64,000 nt of DNA, taken from assembly GCA_947630555.1 (NCBI GenBank), contig CANRIA010000003.1, positions 39,668-103,667 on the forward strand. Reading direction: 5' to 3'. The translations under genes and the position numbers were made by a program. Origin of the DNA: an uncultured Clostridia bacterium (GTDB lineage: Bacteria > Bacillota > Clostridia > Oscillospirales > Ruminococcaceae). Below are positions 16,399-26,836 of the stretch, piece after piece. The notes under the pieces are model-generated. The model worked only from the letters and a program-made list of their open reading frames with translations. It was not told the DNA's origin and did no database searches. Within the stretch, counting starts at the first letter, position 1, and the number at the start of each line of letters is the position of its first letter.

Positions 16399-19300
16399 AT
16401 TCGCTGAAAAGCTCTTTTAAAAGCTTCATCATCTTTGCAATATCAATAGGCTTTGCTAAGTGACCGTTCATACCCATTTCAAGGGCTTTTTTCCTGTCCT
16501 CTTCAAAGGCGTTTGCGGTCATTGCAATTATAGGAATGTTTGCAACAGCTGGGTCTTCAGCGCCGCGTATAACTTTTGTGGCTTGATAGCCGTCCATTAT
16601 CGGCATCTGTATATCCATAAGAACAAGGTCGTAATGTCCTGCGGCATTTTTAAGCACCATGTCGCACGCTATCTGACCGTTTTCAGCGGTCTCAACTTTA
16701 AATCCTGCATCACCCAAAAGCTCAACTGCTATCTCGCGGTTAAGGTCATTATCCTCGGCAAGAAGTATGCATTTGCCTGTGAATCGGTCATCGCGCTTGA
16801 CTGTGTTGCTAGTTTCTTTGTTCTTGTCTGTATGACCGAGGCAGCTTTCCAGTTTGCGGTGCAGATCGGAGGCGAACAGCGGCTTGCTTATAAAGCCCGT
16901 AACGCCTGCCTCGCGTGCTTCTGCCTCAATGTCAGACCAGTCATACGCCGACATGAGTATTATAGGCATTGAATCGCCGACCGTTCTGCGAATGTTGCGC
17001 ACTGTTTCAACGCCGTTCATTTCAGGCATCGACCAGTCAACTATGTATACCGCAAACGGGTCTGCAAGTTCAACTGCCTCCGATGCGCGCACTATAGCCT
17101 CACGTCCCGAAAGTGTCCATTCAGCCCTCATGCCTATCTGACGAAGCATTTTTGAAACGCTCTGGCAGCTTACCATGTCGTCGTCAACAACAAGGCTGCG
17201 CACGCCGCTGAGTTCGATTATCGGCGCAATATCTTTATGCTGTGCCGTAAACCGCAGCTGCAACGAGACCGTAAACTGCGAGCCCTTGTCGGGAACGCTG
17301 CTGACGCTTATAGTGCCGCCCATCATGTCAACAATATTTTTAGTTATCGCCATACCAAGACCTGTACCTTGTATGCCGCTTACGGTAGAATTTCGCTCCC
17401 TCGTGAACGGGTCAAACACAGTTTCTATAAATTCGGGGCTCATGCCTATGCCGGTGTCGCTTACGCAAAATTCATATATGCCGCTGCCGGGGGTGTCGCA
17501 CGGCTTTTGTGTTACGCGTATGGCAACACTGCCGCCCATCGGCGTGAATTTTATAGCGTTTGAAGTAAGATTGAGCAGCACTTGATTCAGCCTAAGCCTG
17601 TCGCAGAAAACTTCCTCGTCCGTTACGTCTACCGTGTCAATGAACATCTCCAGCCCTTTGGCGTGAATATCAGACTGAATAATGTTGCGAAGACCCTGTA
17701 AAATGTCGGCAAGATTTTCGGGGCGTTCTTCAATGGTAACTTTGCCCGATTCTATGCGGCTCATGTCAAGAACATCATTTATAAGGCTGAGCAGGTGATT
17801 CGATGCCTGCGCTATTTTTGCAAGATAGTCGCGCGCACGTTCTTCGTTGTCAAGGTGCGCAGTGGTAAGCGCTGTGTAGCCAATTATAGCGTTCATAGGC
17901 GTGCGTATGTCGTGTGACATATTGTTAAGAAACGTAGTTTTAGCGCGGTTTGCGGCATCTGCGGCTTTCAAAGCGTTGGAGAGCTCCTGCGCGTTTTCTT
18001 CAAGCTGCAAGGTCTTGGCCTCAAGTTCGCCCGTTGCAAGCGCGATCCTCTTTTTAAGACGTTTCTGGTTATGTGAACGCACCACGAGCATGGCTATCGT
18101 AAACACCAGCAGCAGTATCATTATCGTGCCGACAATGCCGTAAATAGGGTTGTTGTAAAGGAAAGATGTAAGCCCTATCTTGGTGTCGATGCTGTTGTCT
18201 ATCTCGCGCGACTGAATAGATTCAAGCTGCGCCTCGGTAAAGCAGTCAGCACCCTTGTCCAGCAGAGAAAGCAGATATCTGCCGCCCTCTACATCGTTGC
18301 CTACAGCGAAGGATAGGGAAGTATCACCGAAAACTACCGAAAGCAAGCGCTTTTTGGTATCTTCACGAACATAGTGGTTCGCGGTGTAAGAATAAAGTAT
18401 AGTCGCATCGGCTCGTTTGTCAAGCACCGCCTGAACGCACTCTTCGGTGGTTGCGCAGCGTATTATCTGATCTTCTGTATACTGCTCTTTTACAAGGTCG
18501 TTGAGCGCATCGGCTCTTTCAAGAAGTGCCACACGCTCGGGTTCGCCCTTGAAGCCTTGCAGAGTAAGCCTTGCAAAATTTGTATGGAAGTATGGCACTG
18601 TTATTTTGTAGCCTTCCTGCTCGGCAAGATAGTAATCACCTGCAAAATCAAGCACTATGTCGGCAGATTCTTCGGCACGAAGCTTGTAATATTCATTTCT
18701 GTCCAAAACGGGTATGTACTCATATTTTAAATCAAGCCGCTTTGCAACGTCGCTGAATATCTCGGGCAGAATACCTTTCGCTTCGCCCTTGTCAAAATAG
18801 CAGTAGGGCACGCGGTCGGGGTTTATCAGTACTTTCAGAGTCTTTCCCGAAGCGTGAAGATCTTCAAGAAATTTGCGCTCGCCCGCGTTCATGATTATAG
18901 AGCCCGAGTGGTCGGTAGAGTAGTACGTCTCGTGCAGCGTATCGCGCCAGTTGGGGTCGTGCAGATCCATTTCATCAATAGCCGCGTTTATCCTGTCCAT
19001 AAGGTCGGTGCGGTCTTTGCGAGTGCATATGTAAAACGGGCTGGCATCTATAGATTCCAGTATCCACTCATTGTCCAAAAGCCGCAGACTTCCCGAAACT
19101 GCTGCATCTATCTTTTCATCTTGCAGCGCAGCCGAAAGCGCCTCCTGCGTATCAAAATATACAGGCTCAAAATCAAAGCCTTTTTCCTTTGCAAAGTTTT
19201 CAAACGTCGTATTTTTGGAGTTGTCTTTCAGCATACCTATTTCTATGCCGTCGTATGTTGAATAGTCGCCTGCAACAACGTTTGTATTGCCGATTTTTAC

Positions 19301-19669
19301 AGTAAGTATAGTAGAATTTACGCCGATATTTTGCTTTGAGAACAAAAATTCTTCCTCGCGCTCGGGCGTTTTAGATACAGAAGTTACTATATCAACCTCG
19401 CCGCTGCGAAGCATATCGAGCGAATCGGCATAAGAACCCTCGTAACCTATGTATTCATACGACCAGCCTGCGTGAATAGAAAGCCTTTGCAGAAATTCAT
19501 AGCCGTAGCCGCTGCGGTGACCGTCCTCGTCAATAACGTGGTAGCCCGAAAAGGCAAAAAAGCCCACTTTCAGCACTTCGTTGTTACTTTCCTCAGCAAA
19601 GGCGGCAGGGCACAAAGCCCCCACCATTATAAATAGTATAGTCAAGCATATAAGAAACCGTTTCTTCAT
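16397..19669 (-). CDS. Hybrid sensor histidine kinase with two periplasmic-binding-type sensor domains and two receivers
   Basis: A 1090-residue protein. Order: signal sequence (1-25); two consecutive SBP_bac_3-type solute-binding domains (about 30-270 and 290-510); one membrane helix (about 530-552); a coiled coil; HisKA with phospho-accepting His in NNMSHDIRTPMN (about residue 584); HATPase_c (NQVLLNLTSNAIKFT, DTGIGM, GTGLGMAI); a first receiver with Asp in YIVDWSMPEMNG (about 879); a second receiver with Asp in VLMDIQMPIMDG (about 1017). It probably senses an amino acid or similar small ligand outside the membrane, BvgS/EvgS-like. There is no DNA-binding output domain or adjacent regulator. 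The start at 19669 fits the signal peptide and a GAGAG box. Confidence 0.88.
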   Translation of the reverse strand: MKKRFLICLTILFIMVGALCPAAFAEESNNEVLKVGFFAFSGYHVIDEDGHRSGYGYEFLQRLSIHAGWSYEYIGYEGSYADSLDMLRSGEVDIVTSVSKTPEREEEFLFSKQNIGVNSTILTVKIGNTNVVAGDYSTYDGIEIGMLKDNSKNTTFENFAKEKGFDFEPVYFDTQEALSAALQDEKIDAAVSGSLRLLDNEWILESIDASPFYICTRKDRTDLMDRINAAIDEMDLHDPNWRDTLHETYYSTDHSGSIIMNAGERKFLEDLHASGKTLKVLINPDRVPYCYFDKGEAKGILPEIFSDVAKRLDLKYEYIPVLDRNEYYKLRAEESADIVLDFAGDYYLAEQEGYKITVPYFHTNFARLTLQGFKGEPERVALLERADALNDLVKEQYTEDQIIRCATTEECVQAVLDKRADATILYSYTANHYVREDTKKRLLSVVFGDTSLSFAVGNDVEGGRYLLSLLDKGADCFTEAQLESIQSREIDNSIDTKIGLTSFLYNNPIYGIVGTIMILLLVFTIAMLVVRSHNQKRLKKRIALATGELEAKTLQLEENAQELSNALKAADAANRAKTTFLNNMSHDIRTPMNAIIGYTALTTAHLDNEERARDYLAKIAQASNHLLSLINDVLDMSRIESGKVTIEERPENLADILQGLRNIIQSDIHAKGLEMFIDTVDVTDEEVFCDRLRLNQVLLNLTSNAIKFTPMGGSVAIRVTQKPCDTPGSGIYEFCVSDTGIGMSPEFIETVFDPFTRERNSTVSGIQGTGLGMAITKNIVDMMGGTISVSSVPDKGSQFTVSLQLRFTAQHKDIAPIIELSGVRSLVVDDDMVSCQSVSKMLRQIGMRAEWTLSGREAIVRASEAVELADPFAVYIVDWSMPEMNGVETVRNIRRTVGDSMPIILMSAYDWSDIEAEAREAGVTGFISKPLFASDLHRKLESCLGHTDKNKETSNTVKRDDRFTGKCILLAEDNDLNREIAVELLGDAGFKVETAENGQIACDMVLKNAAGHYDLVLMDIQMPIMDGYQATKVIRGAEDPAVANIPIIAMTANAFEEDRKKALEMGMNGHLAKPIDIAKMMKLLKELFSE

Positions 19670-19798
19670 GTTCAGCTCTCCATTATATATATTTGCCGCA
19701 AGGCGCAATTTGCTATAATACTATTATAACCTATTTACTTTCATTTTTCAATCATTATGACAAAAAAATTTATAATAATAAAAATTGCTCAAAGGGGG

Positions 19799-19827
19799 TT
19801 GCAAAATTCAATTGTTTGTGATATAAT
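19799..19827 (+). promoter_or_regulatory. Promoter of the giant adhesin gene
   Basis: TTGCAA (19799-19804), 17-base spacer, TATAAT (19822-19827). The leader of about 85 bases contains a short hairpin (GTCGG...CCGAC, about 19865-19890) before the GAGGTGATG ribosome binding site. Confidence 0.65.
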
Positions 19828-19915
19828 ATCTGTGTATATATAAAAATGATAAAAATTTTCAGCGGTCGGTAAAGAGGTCAAAGCCGACAGCATAGTATAT
19901 ATGAGGTGATGTATT

Positions 19916-22900
19916 ATGAAAAAGATAAGGCAGAGCAAAACGCGCATTTTAGCCGCGCTGATGAGCCTTTGTATGATAATATCGCTTTTTAACGGCATAG
20001 ACCTGCCAAACTTTTTTCAGAATGAGACCATAGCCCAAGCCGAAGATGGGGGGGTAGAGCCTGACCCTGATGAGTATAAAGACGAAACACTGGAGCATAT
20101 GTGGGATAGTGACGGCGACGGCGACCCAAACGATGATGCTGATAAAGATTACTGGAATGCAGCAAGACCATATTACACTTGCGCGGCTGATGATGCGAAT
20201 AAAGCGAAAGCTGGTACATTTGCTCAATTTGGCGGCGTTTACAAAAGAACTATTTTCCATGTATACGCGTTTGCCGGTGATACTATCTGCATAGGTTCAA
20301 GTGTCAAAAATTCGGGTATAGGTAGTGATAATAAGCTGAAAAATCTTGAAACAGGTGAAACTGAATATCCTGATGCAGGTTCTGTCGATGTTATTATGAC
20401 CGATCCTTACGGCAAAACCATACCGATAGATATAACAGATGGCAAAGGTTTTATAGCAAAACCGGGAAATGAATTTGCAGCCATAAAAATGCAAAGTCAA
20501 GATGACGGTACATTCAAGGGTGAATGCACTATCGGTGCTACGAAATATGAATACACACCATATACATACCCCGTGCAGGAAACAGGCGTTTATACTTTTG
20601 AATTTCATTCATATAATATGGTAGGCTGCCCACAAGAAGGTGCAAGAAGCGCCGATTGGCCCAAATACACGGCAATCGGGGGACTGATAGCTGCCATAAA
20701 CCTTACTGTATTTGATGAAAAGGGAGATAAGCAGACGGGTCGTACCTATGCTGACTTTCTTTCCCTGCAAATGGGTAATACTGGCGGAGGAGTTAAAGAT
20801 ACCTACTATATACTTACAAAAGACAGCTACATCTATAAGATGCAGTTCAATGGCGTTAGCCCTTATACCTATAATTTCTTTGCCAATAATAAGGGTATTT
20901 ATGATATAAATTCCAATGCTATAATATATACCTCCGTAAAGGACTACAAAAACGAGAGTAGTTTTGCACGAATGGGCGCGGCATTCAAATACCCCGGCAC
21001 TAAGGATACCGACCTGCTGAAAAGTTATTATATCTTTCTGGAGTATCCCGACGACCAGCTGGAGGGAATACTGTATGAAAAGGCAGTGCAGCCCGACCCT
21101 GCAAAAAATATAAGGTTTGTAGGTGAAATTGAACAAGACGGAAAACAAGTCCCGGGTGCATATGTGGGCGTGGGCGGATACTTTGCTTTTGACGTTGAAG
21201 AAGCTACAACTGCCACATTAAGGCTTGAATTTACGGGTGATAGTTTCAAGGGAAAGGGCTATGCCCCTGTTGAGATTTCAGGCGCGGTAACGCCGCATTC
21301 TACGAACTATTTTTACTGGGACGGCAAGGACGGAAATGGTAAAGTAATTGAAGCCGATACGTATGACATAAATGATTTTGCATTTACCGTAACCGCCAAG
21401 GCAGGGGAGATACATTTCCCTATAATAGATATGGAAAATGCAAAGGGCGGCATTACCTTTACCAGATTGAGCCATATCTATGATAAGGACGGAGAGCGTC
21501 TTGATTACGATGATAATATATATGGCTTAACCAAAAATGTGATATATTATGACGAAACTGCTATATATTATGGCGAACAGGCTGCCTCTACCGGTATATC
21601 GGAAGATCAAGTAACACTTGCGCTTGATCAAACTAAATCTCCATGGTCAACATATCGTGATGTAAATGATGCGATAATAAAATATTTTGAGGAAAATCCG
21701 GGCAAATACTGGACTTATAATAATATGCGTTCAGGAGGCGGTGAATATGAAGCGCGTATCGAAAGTAATTACTTGGGTGAGACATCTACCACAGTCGGCA
21801 CTAATACTTCGGTTCGCGTAGGCGACCACAGCCATACCACAAATGTTATAAATTATTTCAATACTTCAGGTGATTTGATAACGAAAGATGAGATAACTGC
21901 TGATCAGCAAAATATGATCAATTATCTTAACAGTCAAGCTCACCCTGTCGGTAAATCGGCTAATACCAGCATTTATTATATAAATTATCAAAAAGAAGAT
22001 AAAGCAAATAATATCAAAACATCTCAAACTGCGCCGGAAGTAAAAGATGGTTCAGACAAAGGCTACTCGCCGGAAAACGTTGAGGCAGCACAATCTACCA
22101 CTGACTATGCAATTGCGAACTATTGGACGTTTATTCCTGCAAAGCCTGCAAAGACGGAAAGCACAATACCGTCAATTACTATAGCAGATCGTGAAGGTGA
22201 TTTCTTTAACCTGACAGGTCGTGTGTTCTTTGATTCCGAAGTTAATGATGATAAAGTTAAAGTGGGCAGATATGATGATATGTCTACAGCAGGCGAGTAC
22301 CTGATGAGCGACGTTAAAACCGAACTGTATACAAAAACAACTGATACAAATTACCAAGAAGGTAAAACGTATGTAAGATATAATTCTGCGGCAAATTCAA
22401 TAGAGACGGTAAATGCAAGCAATTTTAACAGCGGCGGCGGTGACATATACGAGCTTGTCACATCTGAAAAGACTATGGGCGACGGTATGTGCCGTTATAT
22501 GGGTCTGCCATATGATAAAGATACAGGCACTGAATATCTTTATGTTGTTACAAAACCTAACTCAAGCTATACGCTGACGAGCGGCGATACTATTGCGAAA
22601 CCTTTGGGTACTTCACCTAATTATTACGGTTATTACGCCGATAAGAGTTATAATAATAGTTACACAGGCACAGAAGTTCAGCATATTAAAGTAGGCGGAA
22701 CAGGCGGCATTGACCCTACAACATATGGTTATAGTACAAGTACAAAAAAGCCTGAAGGCAACGTAGATGTATGCGCGGTAGACGTAGGCTATAAATATGA
22801 GTTAATGGATAAGTCGCTTGTTGTTCAAAAGAAGTGGGGCGGCAGTGTAGGAGACAACGGCAAAACCGATTCGGTAGTTTTTGAAATTTCATATAACACT

Positions 22901-25900
22901 GCAACAGCCAGCCATAAATACGATTATTGGACTGTTTCTCCCGGAAACTCGTGGAAACATCAAGATGATTATCTGCCGGCTAAGCAAAACAATGAGCCAG
23001 TCGAAAACTATTATGTTTCAGCTGAGTATTATATTGACAATACTGCAAAGAGACTTTACAAACATGAATTTGAATACTCAGGCGGTGATTATAAAAGTTT
23101 TGTAGGTAAATCGTATTATGTTGATCTTGAAACATTATATGCTAGTCATGAGAGTGACAAACCTGCTGACGGTATATATACTGTAACCACTCTGCCTGAC
23201 CTGAACGGCGACGGCAACAGAAACGGCAAGGATATAGGTTCTATTGATATTTGGACTCCGATAGATGAAAACGAAGCGCCTTACCGTGCTGTGCTTGACA
23301 GAAACTTTGCATCTTCAAGCACTGACATTACTGTGACAAATGCTAAATCATATGGTACGATAGAGATATTTAAGTATCATGATACTATGGAAGAGGGCAA
23401 CGCCTTGCAGGGCGCGACTTTCCGTGTGTATGAGGGTACAATAGCAGAAGTAAAGCCTAAGATAGAAGCCGGTAGTGCAACATGGGTAGCAAGCGGTACT
23501 ACCCGAAGCAACGGTCGTATAGCTTTCCCTGATCTTAACCCTGAAAAAACTTACACCGTGTATGAAAGATATGCCCCTAATGGCTATAGAAAACTGGAAG
23601 AATATTACGAAGTAAAAGGTAAAAACGAAACTATTGAATCGGGTGAAGTGAAGTTTAGCAATGAAGATTATGCTTTGCTGAACATAGGCAACGCTATTGC
23701 CGACACCACTTTTATGATAAGAAAGGAAATAAGGGGCAGGGCATGGCAGAGTGACGACAGTTTTACTTTTAATATAGAACCTCAGTTTGCAGATTATACT
23801 ACTGCCGGAAAAGGTTTTACCATAGCTGAAAATGAAAAGGCAGTTACAGGAGACTTAGAAGAATATATTGATGAAAATGTAAAGAAATTTGCTCAAGATA
23901 TACAAGAAGAACTCGGAAAAAATCCTCTTATCATTAATAATGATGACGATTTTTACTCTTATTCATCAAATCGAGGAGATTCCGAATATCACATAACAAG
24001 CAGTACAGAAAAGGTAAGCGACAGCCTTATTGTTCCGGGCGATGAAGATACAAAAGCGCTGTTTTATGATATTGAATTCCCGTATGCAGGCACATATACG
24101 TTTACTATAACCGAGAAAGAAGACCCTGCAAACAACACGCTTGCTTATTCAGAACGTGAATATACTGTTGTTATAAATGTTGTCCGTGAGTTGAAAGATG
24201 GTCAAACAGGAAATATGACATCTGAAAATTCATATCTTACGGCTGCTGTAGATAAAATTACTTATAAAGACGGCACGACAGGTGAAGAGCAGGTATTTGC
24301 AGGAAACAGCCCTGTTTTCACTAACGTTTATCACCCTGCGCCGGCAGTGCAAAGCACAACATATGCCATAAGTAAAAGCTTTATCGGCAGAAAATGGGTG
24401 GACACTGACGATGTAAAAGATAACTTTACTATAAATGTTAAAGCTGTTAATGCTGCCACAACCGATGCTATTAAAGCTAGCCAGCTGACTATTTCCGGAT
24501 TTAAAGATAACGCCAGAGTTTCACTAAATTCAGAGGAAAATGGCTGGGTGTGCAAGTTTAATACGACTTCTCATGAAGATATAAAGTTTACAGAGTTTGC
24601 GTTTAAAGATATTGAGTTCCCGGTACAGTATGTAGATGCTACAGGAAATGTTTGGGCGCCTGACTCCGACAATCCTGAGCAGACTTCACCTACAGAAGAA
24701 GATATAAAAAATGGAACATATACTGCAAAAACCGAACCCGTTGAATACTGGCTTGATATTTATGAAGATATTCCGACCGAGGCTGTTGGCAATAAGCATA
24801 AGGGCATTACCTATGATGCACAGCACTATTATCTGCACATAACGCTGCGCAATGCAGAGCAGACAGTTAGCAGCAGCGGTAAGACAGAAAAAGACGAGGA
24901 AGAAGACGGCATTATAGACGAGATAGACATGGAGCTTTATCATGCCGATGCAACGAATGATGTTTCGTCGTTGACAGGCGCTGTTGCTACTTGCCATACA
25001 AAAGCGGAAGTGCTTGATGACGATGCATGGACAACTAATGTGACATCATCTGACGGCACATATACTTGGTTTTATATTGATTCCTCAGGTAAACTGATCG
25101 AAGCTAAAAATCATTCTTCTGCGCCTGACGATGCCAAAATATTAGTAAGAAGATATGAAGAGCATGGGGGCGGCACCGACAGTCACACCATGACGATTAA
25201 AAACACATATGCGGCAAGTTACGTATGGAATCCGCAGGTGCAAAAGGTTCTTGACGGCAGAACATGGCGCACAGATGATAAGTTTACGTTTACTCTTACG
25301 CCTGATGAGCATAACCCTGAAGGCTGTTCGTTGAATAGCACAAGTGCTGTAGCAACAACTATCGATTCTACTAACAAAGACGCTGACGATAAGTATATCA
25401 ATAGTTTTGATCCCATAACTTTCACCCAGCCGGGAACGTATAAATTTAGTATCACCGAAACCGATATAAACGGCACTGAACTTGCAACATATCCGATCAC
25501 TATTGTGCTTGAAGATAATAAAGACGGAACGCTTACGGCAACTATTGACGACGAATCGATTGCAGATTATGTTATTAAATTTGTCAATGAATATGAGGGA
25601 ACTTCGTTTGATCTCAGCATTTCAAAAACTATTATCGGCAGAGAGTGGAAAGACGGCGAGGAGTTCACTTTCAAGATCGAGCCCGATGAAAAAACATTAG
25701 AAGCTATCAATGACGGAGATATAACATTGCCGACGGATACGATTACTCCGGATACTTCCGACGATTATTACACGGCAACTATCAGCGGCGGAACGGGTAC
25801 AGACACCCTTAAAAAATCGTTGGGTAATATCAAGATCAACAATACCAAATCGCTGAAACCGGGAGAGGAGCTGAACTACAAGTTCACCATTTCAGAAGTG

Positions 25901-26668
25901 ACCGGTGATCTCGAAAATATGTATTGCCGTGTGCCAAGCTATGACCTGTATATAAAGGTAACGCCTGCGACTTCACCTGGAAGCAATGGCTCTGAAAATA
26001 CTCTTTCTGCTGAGTATTCTTGTGTTGTTGCCGATCCTGATGCCGTTGCAAAAGCTCCTGATGATGATTTATATACGACAACAGGGGACGGCGTAACGAT
26101 TGCGTTTGAGAATGTTGCGACCGGCACGCTTACGGTGGAAAAAGAAGTAGTCAGCAGTAATGAAGATACGGCTGAGTTTGATTTTACTGTAGAGTTTACG
26201 TTTGATAAGGATAGCACTAATGAATTTACATTTGCTGAGATCGGAAAGATCACTGCTGATTTGGGCGGCGAAAGTATTACGCCGACTGTATCTTCTGAAG
26301 GATATACTTACACTTACACTTTCAAACTAAAGCACGGTGAAAAAATCACATTTTCAAACATCTTGCCGAATACAACTTACACCATTACCGAGAATACAGA
26401 GCCTTCGGATTATATGTTCCTGCGGATAATGGATAAGGACGGTAATAATGTATATGATGAGAGCGAAGGACAAAAAGTAAGTGGCACGATAGATATTAAA
26501 AATTCGCCTTATGAATACACATTCATCAGCGGCAAAATACACAATTTGCCGTCGGCAGGCGGAACGGGTTCGCAGCTTATTCTGCTTGGCGGTCTGGCGC
26601 TGATAATTGCAGCAGCTTTGTTCTACACCTTATTTCACAAAAATGATAAACGCCGCGAGGCAAGATAA
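19916..26668 (+). CDS. Giant cell-wall-anchored adhesin with FctA/Spy0128-type and Cna-B-type domains
   Basis: A 2250-residue secreted protein. The N-terminus is a long signal peptide (positive KKIRQSKTR, then a hydrophobic core, cleavage near residue 42). Residues about 60-960 hold mixed beta-rich regions; SdrD-B/Cna-B-like modules begin near 764 (NLTGRVFFD), 965 (LVVQKKWGG) and 1167 (GATFRVYEGT). Four FctA-type pilin modules start near residues 1262 (IRKEIRGRAW), 1482 (ISKSFIGRKW), 1772 (VQKVLDGRTW) and 1897 (ISKTIIGREW); each has the lysine expected to form an internal isopeptide bond. A further module starts near 2070 (LTVEKEV). The C-terminus has the sorting motif LPSAG (about 2209), a hydrophobic helix and a basic tail. 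Likely a stalk-like surface adhesin attached by a sortase encoded elsewhere. Confidence 0.88.
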   Translation: MKKIRQSKTRILAALMSLCMIISLFNGIDLPNFFQNETIAQAEDGGVEPDPDEYKDETLEHMWDSDGDGDPNDDADKDYWNAARPYYTCAADDANKAKAGTFAQFGGVYKRTIFHVYAFAGDTICIGSSVKNSGIGSDNKLKNLETGETEYPDAGSVDVIMTDPYGKTIPIDITDGKGFIAKPGNEFAAIKMQSQDDGTFKGECTIGATKYEYTPYTYPVQETGVYTFEFHSYNMVGCPQEGARSADWPKYTAIGGLIAAINLTVFDEKGDKQTGRTYADFLSLQMGNTGGGVKDTYYILTKDSYIYKMQFNGVSPYTYNFFANNKGIYDINSNAIIYTSVKDYKNESSFARMGAAFKYPGTKDTDLLKSYYIFLEYPDDQLEGILYEKAVQPDPAKNIRFVGEIEQDGKQVPGAYVGVGGYFAFDVEEATTATLRLEFTGDSFKGKGYAPVEISGAVTPHSTNYFYWDGKDGNGKVIEADTYDINDFAFTVTAKAGEIHFPIIDMENAKGGITFTRLSHIYDKDGERLDYDDNIYGLTKNVIYYDETAIYYGEQAASTGISEDQVTLALDQTKSPWSTYRDVNDAIIKYFEENPGKYWTYNNMRSGGGEYEARIESNYLGETSTTVGTNTSVRVGDHSHTTNVINYFNTSGDLITKDEITADQQNMINYLNSQAHPVGKSANTSIYYINYQKEDKANNIKTSQTAPEVKDGSDKGYSPENVEAAQSTTDYAIANYWTFIPAKPAKTESTIPSITIADREGDFFNLTGRVFFDSEVNDDKVKVGRYDDMSTAGEYLMSDVKTELYTKTTDTNYQEGKTYVRYNSAANSIETVNASNFNSGGGDIYELVTSEKTMGDGMCRYMGLPYDKDTGTEYLYVVTKPNSSYTLTSGDTIAKPLGTSPNYYGYYADKSYNNSYTGTEVQHIKVGGTGGIDPTTYGYSTSTKKPEGNVDVCAVDVGYKYELMDKSLVVQKKWGGSVGDNGKTDSVVFEISYNTATASHKYDYWTVSPGNSWKHQDDYLPAKQNNEPVENYYVSAEYYIDNTAKRLYKHEFEYSGGDYKSFVGKSYYVDLETLYASHESDKPADGIYTVTTLPDLNGDGNRNGKDIGSIDIWTPIDENEAPYRAVLDRNFASSSTDITVTNAKSYGTIEIFKYHDTMEEGNALQGATFRVYEGTIAEVKPKIEAGSATWVASGTTRSNGRIAFPDLNPEKTYTVYERYAPNGYRKLEEYYEVKGKNETIESGEVKFSNEDYALLNIGNAIADTTFMIRKEIRGRAWQSDDSFTFNIEPQFADYTTAGKGFTIAENEKAVTGDLEEYIDENVKKFAQDIQEELGKNPLIINNDDDFYSYSSNRGDSEYHITSSTEKVSDSLIVPGDEDTKALFYDIEFPYAGTYTFTITEKEDPANNTLAYSEREYTVVINVVRELKDGQTGNMTSENSYLTAAVDKITYKDGTTGEEQVFAGNSPVFTNVYHPAPAVQSTTYAISKSFIGRKWVDTDDVKDNFTINVKAVNAATTDAIKASQLTISGFKDNARVSLNSEENGWVCKFNTTSHEDIKFTEFAFKDIEFPVQYVDATGNVWAPDSDNPEQTSPTEEDIKNGTYTAKTEPVEYWLDIYEDIPTEAVGNKHKGITYDAQHYYLHITLRNAEQTVSSSGKTEKDEEEDGIIDEIDMELYHADATNDVSSLTGAVATCHTKAEVLDDDAWTTNVTSSDGTYTWFYIDSSGKLIEAKNHSSAPDDAKILVRRYEEHGGGTDSHTMTIKNTYAASYVWNPQVQKVLDGRTWRTDDKFTFTLTPDEHNPEGCSLNSTSAVATTIDSTNKDADDKYINSFDPITFTQPGTYKFSITETDINGTELATYPITIVLEDNKDGTLTATIDDESIADYVIKFVNEYEGTSFDLSISKTIIGREWKDGEEFTFKIEPDEKTLEAINDGDITLPTDTITPDTSDDYYTATISGGTGTDTLKKSLGNIKINNTKSLKPGEELNYKFTISEVTGDLENMYCRVPSYDLYIKVTPATSPGSNGSENTLSAEYSCVVADPDAVAKAPDDDLYTTTGDGVTIAFENVATGTLTVEKEVVSSNEDTAEFDFTVEFTFDKDSTNEFTFAEIGKITADLGGESITPTVSSEGYTYTYTFKLKHGEKITFSNILPNTTYTITENTEPSDYMFLRIMDKDGNNVYDESEGQKVSGTIDIKNSPYEYTFISGKIHNLPSAGGTGSQLILLGGLALIIAAALFYTLFHKNDKRREAR

Positions 26669-26689
26669 CGAATATTGATTTGAAACACT

Positions 26690-26732
26690 AGAACAGGACA
26701 GCATTCCGAAAAGATCGCTACCCTGTTTGTTT
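26690..26732 (+). terminator. Probable terminator of the adhesin gene
   Basis: AACAGG-A-CAGC and GCT-AC-CCTGTT form an imperfect stem shortly after the adhesin stop codon, followed by TTGTTTATTA. Confidence 0.55.
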
Positions 26733-26772
26733 ATTACAAATTATTACAATTTGGAACAACTATGCAAATTTC

Positions 26773-26802
26773 TTGACATTGCATGGTGAAATATGATACT
26801 AT
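26773..26802 (+). promoter_or_regulatory. Promoter of the small membrane-protein cluster
   Basis: TTGACA (26773-26778), 18-base spacer, TACTAT (26797-26802), ahead of the AGGAGG site and ATG at 26837. Confidence 0.6.
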
Positions 26803-26836
26803 TAAAGTAACAAAAATGTCAGCAGGAGGCAGTAAT

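Noticed and set aside
19840..19900. c-di-GMP or other riboswitch in the adhesin leader
   Set aside because: Only a short GTCGG/CCGAC hairpin is visible; the conserved GEMM core bases are missing.
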